Made by a program: the position numbers and the translations under genes. The notes beneath the pieces were generated by a model, which saw nothing but the letters and a program-made list of their open reading frames with translations, did no database searches and had not been told where the DNA came from. DNA of 64,000 nt from Nocardia sp. BMG111209. GTDB lineage: Bacteria > Actinomycetota > Actinomycetes > Mycobacteriales > Mycobacteriaceae. The DNA lies in assembly GCF_000381925.1 (NCBI RefSeq), contig NZ_KB907308.1, positions 1,116,001 to 1,180,000 of the forward strand, given 5' to 3'. This document shows positions 59,339-64,000 of this stretch, in pieces (position 1 is the first letter of the stretch; each line of letters opens with the position of its first letter).

Positions 59339-60943
59339 ATGACGACCATCGATCCCGATACGCGGCTGCGGCTTCCGGTGCACAACGGGCATTCCCTGCT
59401 GGCGGGTCTGCGCCGGCACCGCACCGCACCGGTGATGACCCTCGGCGACACCGTGCTCACCGGCGCCGACGTGATCGCCGAGATCAGCCGGTACATCCAG
59501 GCTTTCGCGGCGCACGGCGTCGACACCGGCACCCCGTCGGCGCTGCTGGCGCTGAACCGCACCGAGGTGCTGTTCATCCTCGGCGCGGGCCAGGTGCGCG
59601 GACATCGCCGCACCGCACTGCATCCCATGGGCGGCCTGGACGACCACGCCTACGTGCTGGCCGACGCCGGCATCACCACCCTCATCCTGGATCCGCTGCC
59701 GCCGTTCGTGCAGCGCGCCCGCGCCCTGGTCGATCGGGTCCCGGAGCTCACGAAAGTCCTCGTGCTGGGCCCGGTTCCGGACGAACTGTCCGATGTCGGG
59801 GTGAATCTGCTCGCGGAGGTCGCGAAGTACGAACCCGATCCGGCCATCGAGGCGAACGAACTGGCGCCGGATCACGTCATCTCGATCACCTACACCGGCG
59901 GCACCACCGGTAAGCCGAAGGGTGTGGTCGGCACCGCCGGCGGGATGGCGACGATGACGGCGATCCAACTGCAGGAATGGGAATGGCCGCGGCGGCCGCG
60001 ATTCCTGTTGTGCACGCCGCTGTCCCATGCCGGGGCCGCGTTCTTCCTGCCGACCGTGCTGCTCGGCGGTCAGTGCTTCGTGCTGCCGCGCTTCGACGCC
60101 GGAGAGGTGTTGCGCGCCATCGAGGAATACCGGATCTCCGCGACGATGCTGGTGCCCTCGATGATCTACGCGCTGCTGGATCATCCGGACAGCCGCACCC
60201 GCGACCTGTCGTCGCTGGAGATCGTGTACTACGGCGCCTCCGCGATCGATCCGGCTCGCCTCACCGAGGCCATCGACCGGTTCGGCCCGATCTTCGCCCA
60301 GTACTACGGGCAATCCGAGGCGCCGATGGTGATCAGCTACCTCGCCAAGGACGAACACGACAAGGAGCGGCTGACCTCCTGTGGCCGTCCCGCGGCCGCG
60401 CTGCGCGTGAAACTGCTCGACCCCGAGGACAATTCGGTCGGCGCGGGCGAGGTCGGCGAGATCTGTGTCTCCGGACCGCTGTTGGCGAACGGCTACCGGA
60501 ATCTGCCCGAGGTGACGGCGGATACGTTCCGCAACGGCTGGCTGCGCACCGGCGATCTGGCCCGCGAGGACGCCGACGGCTTCCTGCACATCGTCGGCCG
60601 CAGCAAGGACATGGTGGTCACCGGCGGGTTCAACGTGTTCCCCCGCGAGGTGGAGGATGTCGTCTCCGAACATCCGCAGGTGCTGGAGGTCGCCGTCGTG
60701 GGTGTGGCGGATCCGCAATGGGGTGAGGCGGTGACCGCGGTCGTGGTGCTGAAACCCGAAGCGCGCGACGCGGACAGCGTCGCGGCCGTCACCGCCGAGA
60801 TCCAGGCCGCGGTGAAACGGGCCAAGGGGCCGGTGCAGTCGCCGAAACATGTACTGCCCGTAGACGCGCTGCCGCTGACGGTGCTCGGCAAGCCGGACAA
60901 GAAGGCGATCCGCGCACTGGCGGCGGAGTTGCTCGGCCGCTGA
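59339..60943 (+). CDS. Acyl-CoA ligase (FadD type)
   Basis: A 534-residue AMP-forming ligase. The P-loop YTGGTTGKPKG, the YGQSEAPM adenine motif, the GRSKDMVVTGGFNVFP hinge and the catalytic Lys in TVLGKPDKKAIR are present. It activates the acid that feeds the operon. It begins 23 bases after the thiolase gene and is the last of the seven genes. The substrate could be a steroid side-chain or branched acid. Confidence 0.93.
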   Translation: MTTIDPDTRLRLPVHNGHSLLAGLRRHRTAPVMTLGDTVLTGADVIAEISRYIQAFAAHGVDTGTPSALLALNRTEVLFILGAGQVRGHRRTALHPMGGLDDHAYVLADAGITTLILDPLPPFVQRARALVDRVPELTKVLVLGPVPDELSDVGVNLLAEVAKYEPDPAIEANELAPDHVISITYTGGTTGKPKGVVGTAGGMATMTAIQLQEWEWPRRPRFLLCTPLSHAGAAFFLPTVLLGGQCFVLPRFDAGEVLRAIEEYRISATMLVPSMIYALLDHPDSRTRDLSSLEIVYYGASAIDPARLTEAIDRFGPIFAQYYGQSEAPMVISYLAKDEHDKERLTSCGRPAAALRVKLLDPEDNSVGAGEVGEICVSGPLLANGYRNLPEVTADTFRNGWLRTGDLAREDADGFLHIVGRSKDMVVTGGFNVFPREVEDVVSEHPQVLEVAVVGVADPQWGEAVTAVVVLKPEARDADSVAAVTAEIQAAVKRAKGPVQSPKHVLPVDALPLTVLGKPDKKAIRALAAELLGR

Positions 60944-60944
60944 A

Positions 60945-61610
60945 TCAGGCGGGGGGCCCGGACAGCATCGCGGTCACGACGTCGACGAGTTCGGCGTAGA
61001 CCTGGTCCGGGCTCAGCCGCAGGCCCGAGATGGCCATCAGGTCCTGGGTGCGGTGGACATCGCCGAGCACCTGGAAGGTCAGCGTCATGGCCTGCGCGAG
61101 GCGGAAACGCGCGGTGGCGCCGGGCAATTCGGGCAGCGCGGCGGTGAGCAGCGCCATGAACCGCACGGCCTGCTCGGTGAATCCCTCGGCCACCAGCGAC
61201 AGTGCCGGATGTCCGCTGCCGACGATGCCGGCGATGAACTTGACCCACGCCGCGCCGTCGCCGGTGGCCATCTCCCACACCGGGAGCGCGAATGCCTCGG
61301 CCAGCTGCCGGACGGTGATCGGACCGGCCTGTTCCATCTCGTCCAGCAGGGCGGTGCGCCGGGCCGCGACCTCGTCGCTGCGCTGCCGGATCAACACCTC
61401 GACCAGCGCTTCCTTGGATCCGAAATGGTAGTGCACCGACGCCACATTGGTGCCCGCGGCGGCCATCACCGCGCGCAGCGAGACACCGTCGATGCCCCGT
61501 TCGGCGAACAGTCGTTCCGCCGCCAGCACCAGCCGGCGCTCGGTGGGCATGGCGAGTTCGGCCTCGCTCACCCGCAGGTCACTCCCGTTCGCATCGGTCA
61601 CCAGGCGCAT
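60945..61610 (-). CDS. TetR-family regulator of the acyl-CoA operon
   Basis: A 221-residue TetR regulator (224 if the GTG at 61619 is used). The helix-turn-helix is GVSLRAVMAAAGTNVASVHYHFGSKEALV and the rest is helical, ending with the TetR_C-type dimer face. It is convergent with the operon and only one base from its last stop. Its own promoter holds the same ATCA-N2-TGAT pair found before the first gene of the operon, so it probably represses both. Confidence 0.92.
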   Translation of the reverse strand: MRLVTDANGSDLRVSEAELAMPTERRLVLAAERLFAERGIDGVSLRAVMAAAGTNVASVHYHFGSKEALVEVLIRQRSDEVAARRTALLDEMEQAGPITVRQLAEAFALPVWEMATGDGAAWVKFIAGIVGSGHPALSLVAEGFTEQAVRFMALLTAALPELPGATARFRLAQAMTLTFQVLGDVHRTQDLMAISGLRLSPDQVYAELVDVVTAMLSGPPA

Positions 61611-61901
61611 TCTAATCACGGCCGGGCACTCCGCCGTGCCGAATCTCTATCATGTGATCTAATCAACTGATAGAGGATTCGACCGCCTCGCCGCGCAAGG
61701 ACGATGGCGAACATGCCGCCAATCGATGGCACGTCAGATGGTGACCATCTGGAAAAGTTCCCCACCGACACCGCTCAACTGCCGTTATTGCCTAAGTTTC
61801 CTTGAAACTGGATCTCGCCGATAGATAACGGTACATTGGTCGATGGCATCATTGTGAACGGCTGGTCCGGAATTACCGGCCGTCCGAACTCAGGAGATCC
61901 G
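61611..61901. promoter_or_regulatory. Divergent spacer with no gene
   Basis: The 291 bases hold the TetR boxes at 61649-61671 and the longer dyad CTCTATCA / TGATAGAG around them. A GATGGCACGTCA word (61729-61740) is like the one at 11977-11988 in the other divergent spacer. No supportable reading frame is present. CAGGAGATCC marks the ribosome site of the secreted protein. Confidence 0.5.
61649..61671. promoter_or_regulatory. Two ATCA-N2-TGAT boxes before the TetR gene
   Basis: ATCATGTGAT (61649-61658) and ATCAACTGAT (61662-61671) lie 13 bases apart. The wider dyad uses CTCTATCA and TGATAGAG as outer arms. The site is 39 bases before the TetR start. Confidence 0.7.
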
Positions 61902-62171
61902 ATGTTCCGCAACACAGCACTGACCAGAACGGCCGCCCGCATCGCGGTGGTCGCGGCCGTCGCCGCGGCGCCGGTCGGCCTCACCGCCGCAGCGGCTTTC
62001 GCACAGGGAGTCCCGATCACCCAGCAGCAGCAGGGTGACGAGATCTGGGGCCACCGCGGCCACGACGGCGGCTGGGGCTACCACCCGCCGCGCTGGCACG
62101 ACGGGCCGCCGGTCTGGAGCGGTCCGGGTTACTACCGCCCGCCGACGGGCAGTGCGTCGGGCAGCTACTAG
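61902..62171 (+). CDS. Small secreted His/Trp/Pro-rich protein
   Basis: An 89-residue exported protein. The signal peptide ends at about residue 33 (AAAFA). The mature part of about 55 residues is rich in Gly, His, Pro, Trp and Tyr: GHRGHDGGWGYHPPRWHDG. It has no Cys, unlike the two small proteins at 53.1-53.9 kb. CAGGAGATCC precedes the ATG. It may be a metal-binding or cell-wall peptide; no family is recognised. Confidence 0.78.
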   Translation: MFRNTALTRTAARIAVVAAVAAAPVGLTAAAAFAQGVPITQQQQGDEIWGHRGHDGGWGYHPPRWHDGPPVWSGPGYYRPPTGSASGSY

Positions 62172-62238
62172 ACCCGACTCGGCCCACACCGTTATTTCGC
62201 CCAGCGAATGAGTGTCAACTTCCACATACATCCCATGC

Positions 62239-62265
62239 GAGAATGCTATTCTCCTATTCGAGAAT
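62239..62265. promoter_or_regulatory. Overlapping GAGAAT/ATTCTC dyads
   Basis: GAGAATGCTATTCTC (62239-62253) is a perfect palindrome with a three-base centre. ATTCTC at 62248-62253 pairs also with GAGAAT at 62260-62265. The sites lie 61-87 bases before the TetR gene that follows, in an AT-rich promoter-like stretch, so they are likely its autoregulatory site. Confidence 0.6.
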
Positions 62266-62325
62266 TAGTACGTAGTCGGAGTGTAAGCTTGCTCTCTCCA
62301 ACGCTGGCGAAAGGCCGATCACACG

Positions 62326-63000
62326 GTGGGCACCTTCAGGAAAGAGCCGGTCTGGAAGCAACGCGCGGTGGAGCGGTCCATCCGAACCGCGAAACTTCGT
62401 GCTGAGCAACGGGTTCAGGAATGCCTCGAGGCCGCCCGCGCGCTGATCGTCGAAAAGGGCAATACCGATTTCACCGTCCAGGAGGTGGTGGATCGCTCCG
62501 GACAGTCGCTACGCACGTTCTACCTGCAGTTCAGTGGTAAACACGAATTGCTGCTCGCGCTGTACGAGGACGCGCTGGCACAACTGTCCGACCAGATCCA
62601 CGCCGCGGCCGCCGTCCACACCGACCCGCTGCAGCAGCTGCGGGCGGCCTGTCACGAATTGTTCGAGCTGTCCCGGCCGGACGCGGCCCCGATCCGCCCG
62701 CTGCTCACCGAGTTCGCCACCCAGCTGCTGGTGACGCATCCGGCCGAGGTGCAGCTCGCGCACACCCCGTTGGTGGCGCTGTTCACCGAACTGATCGAAA
62801 AGGTCGGCGCCGCACATCGATTGCGTACCGAGGTCGACGCCGACCGCACCGCCACCCTGATGACGCAGATGGTGCTGTTCCTGGCCCAGTCCATCGGCAG
62901 CAACGACGATCTCCCCGGCCGGCCGATCACGGCCGAGGAGGTCTGGACCTTCTGTGCCTTCGGATTCGCCGACGACGGGCCGGCCGCCGGGACGGCGTGA
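62326..63000 (+). CDS. TetR-family regulator
   Basis: A 224-residue TetR regulator with an N-terminal basic extension of about 25 residues (KEPVWKQRAVERSIRTAK). The helix-turn-helix is TDFTVQEVVDRSGQSLRTFYLQF, and the helical ligand domain follows. GTG start, AAAGG upstream. A GAGAAT/ATTCTC dyad precedes it. The neighbour on the left is a small secreted protein, and no clear target is adjacent. Confidence 0.92.
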   Translation: MGTFRKEPVWKQRAVERSIRTAKLRAEQRVQECLEAARALIVEKGNTDFTVQEVVDRSGQSLRTFYLQFSGKHELLLALYEDALAQLSDQIHAAAAVHTDPLQQLRAACHELFELSRPDAAPIRPLLTEFATQLLVTHPAEVQLAHTPLVALFTELIEKVGAAHRLRTEVDADRTATLMTQMVLFLAQSIGSNDDLPGRPITAEEVWTFCAFGFADDGPAAGTA

Positions 63001-63030
63001 TCGGTACCGCCGCACCGGCATCACGCCCGG

Positions 63031-63055
63031 CCCCGGCCCGGTTACCGGGTCGGGG
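63031..63055. terminator. GC-rich hairpin between convergent genes
   Basis: CCCCGGCCCGG (63031-63041) and CCGGGTCGGGG (63045-63055) can pair with one mismatch around TTA, which is the stop codon of the lipoprotein gene. It could be a bidirectional terminator. Confidence 0.35.
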
Positions 63056-63782
63056 TCGGCCGTGCGGTGGTCGTCGTGCTGGTGTCGGTATCCGGTGACG
63101 AGGAATCCGCACCGGCGCAGGCATATGCGACACCGTGCGTACCGGGATCGGTGCGCTGCAGGCAGCCGACCGGCTGCACACCCGAATCGTTGATCCGCGC
63201 ACCGGATCCGGCGGACTTGTCGACGCAGGTGAGCCCGTTGCTGTCCATCCGGCAGTCGTAGTCGCCGAAGGTGAGCCGGCTGCCGTAGTCCAGCACCGCG
63301 CCGTACCCGTTCACGAACTGACCCGGATCACCGTGCTGGGCGCCGACATTCAGCGCATCGCCGGGATAGTCCAGCCACCCGCCCACCCAGTTGGAATCGG
63401 CGCCGACCGTGGCGGGCCGGGCCGGCGGGTCGACCAGTTGCACCAGGCAGCTGAGCCCCTCGGCGTACGGCGACATCTTGGACGAGGTCATGCATTTGAT
63501 CTTCTGCGACGGACTGGTGAACGCCACATCGTCACCGAGATCGGTGGTGGCGCCGTCGCGGGTGACGGTGTGGAAACCCTTGCGATCCACCGACTGCCCG
63601 GCCTGCACCCACGCCGTCATCTCGGGTAGCGTCGCGCCCGGCGAGACGGCCGCGGCCTTGCTCGTGGGGATCGCGGCGGCCGGGGTATCGGCGGCCGGCA
63701 CCGGGTGACCGTGCAGACCCCCGCAGGAGGTGAGCAACAGGCACAGCGCCCCGATACCGATCGCCGACATTCGCATATTCAT
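63042..63782 (-). CDS. Lipoprotein of unknown function
   Basis: A 246-residue lipoprotein. The signal ends with the lipobox LTSC (Cys20). The mature protein is beta-rich with six Cys beyond the lipid Cys, some in paired spacing (KCMTSS, SCLVQL, DCRMDSNGLTC, GCLQRT, ACAGAD), so it is probably disulfide-bonded outside the membrane. The tail is Thr/Ser-rich. It resembles mycobacterial/nocardial surface lipoproteins without known function. Confidence 0.82.
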   Translation of the reverse strand: MNMRMSAIGIGALCLLLTSCGGLHGHPVPAADTPAAAIPTSKAAAVSPGATLPEMTAWVQAGQSVDRKGFHTVTRDGATTDLGDDVAFTSPSQKIKCMTSSKMSPYAEGLSCLVQLVDPPARPATVGADSNWVGGWLDYPGDALNVGAQHGDPGQFVNGYGAVLDYGSRLTFGDYDCRMDSNGLTCVDKSAGSGARINDSGVQPVGCLQRTDPGTHGVAYACAGADSSSPDTDTSTTTTARPTPTR

Positions 63783-63829
63783 GGAACCTGTCTGTACCCG
63801 ACCGTCATTCGCCGATCAAGCCCCGCTGC

Positions 63830-64000
63830 TCAATCCCGCGTGCGGTGCCGCAGCAGCGCACCTGCGAGCAGATAGCCGCCGATCGCGATGCCGGCGCACC
63901 AGGCCACCGCGAGTACGGCGTCGTGCCAGGTCGGCGTGCCGATCAGCAGGCCCCGGATGGTTTCGGTGATCGGCGTGATCGGCTGATTCGCGGCGAACCA
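63830..64000 (-). CDS. ABC-2 type permease, C-terminal end only
   Basis: The last 56 residues of a membrane permease that continues beyond the right edge. The sequence WFAANQPITPITETIRGLLIG, with the final helix AVLAVAWCAGIAIGGYLLAGALL and a basic tail, is the typical end of DrrB-like ABC-2 permeases for drug or lipid export. The partner ATPase is not in the window. Confidence 0.85.
   Translation of the reverse strand, partial: WFAANQPITPITETIRGLLIGTPTWHDAVLAVAWCAGIAIGGYLLAGALLRHRTRD

Overview
The window is high-GC actinobacterial chromosome, most likely Nocardia or a close Mycobacteriales relative. The evidence is the dense mix of FadD-type CoA ligases, TetR regulators, an F420-type LLM oxidoreductase, a Ddn-like deazaflavin protein, an MpaB/DUF2236 oxygenase, an Eis-like acetyltransferase, and a MoxR ATPase/VWA pair resembling Mycobacterium tuberculosis Rv0958-Rv0959. 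I see no rRNA, tRNA, CRISPR array or insertion sequence. Both ends cut through genes: an acyl-CoA ligase at the left and an ABC-2 permease at the right.

Layout. 1-4.3 kb: CoA ligase end, a Met/His-rich membrane protein, a 1.1 kb non-coding repeat-bearing stretch and a PepSY membrane protein. 4.5-11.9 kb: a sodium:solute symporter with a small partner, two small cytoplasmic proteins, an MFS transporter and an isolated VirB6/TrbL-like membrane protein. 12.2-20.2 kb: a tightly coupled pyruvoyl arginine decarboxylase / GNAT-like / membrane GGDEF operon, a DUF6319-like protein, a TetR-MpaB pair, and a DUF574 methyltransferase followed by a PAS-GGDEF protein. 20.2-29.8 kb: one apparent nine-gene minus-strand operon encoding an IPNS-like oxygenase, a MetY-like PLP enzyme, an alpha/beta hydrolase, a complete oligopeptide ABC importer and an Eis-like acetyltransferase. 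29.9-34.9 kb: a drug-exporter/TetR pair with two clear operators, a class V aminotransferase-like protein, a Fic protein and a GNAT. 34.9-38.6 kb: a 4-hydroxybenzoate module (aldehyde dehydrogenase, IclR regulator, PobA) with the same palindrome in front of both enzymes. 38.5-42.4 kb: a truncated oxidoreductase remnant, an AraC regulator, an o-succinylbenzoate synthase-like enolase and two envelope proteins. 42.9-47.1 kb: MoxR-VWA-LLM oxidoreductase operon. 47.1-53.9 kb: Ddn-like protein, a frameshifted TIM-barrel gene with a divergent TetR, an acyl-CoA dehydrogenase/TetR pair, a large hydrolase and two tandem small secreted His/Asp/Trp-rich proteins. 54.1-61.6 kb: a seven-gene acyl-CoA degradation operon (two DUF35 proteins, two thiolase-fold proteins lacking the nucleophilic Cys, a crotonase, a normal thiolase and a CoA ligase) with a convergent TetR whose promoter shares operator-like boxes with the operon. 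61.9-64 kb: small secreted protein, TetR, lipoprotein and a permease end.

The most unusual systems are the arginine decarboxylase/acyltransferase/diguanylate cyclase operon (12.2-14.9 kb) and the Cys-less thiolase/DUF35 operon (54.1-60.9 kb). The sulfur/peptide operon (20.2-29.8 kb) is also notable. Functions given for these three as systems are inference from gene content; the individual enzyme families are read from visible motifs.
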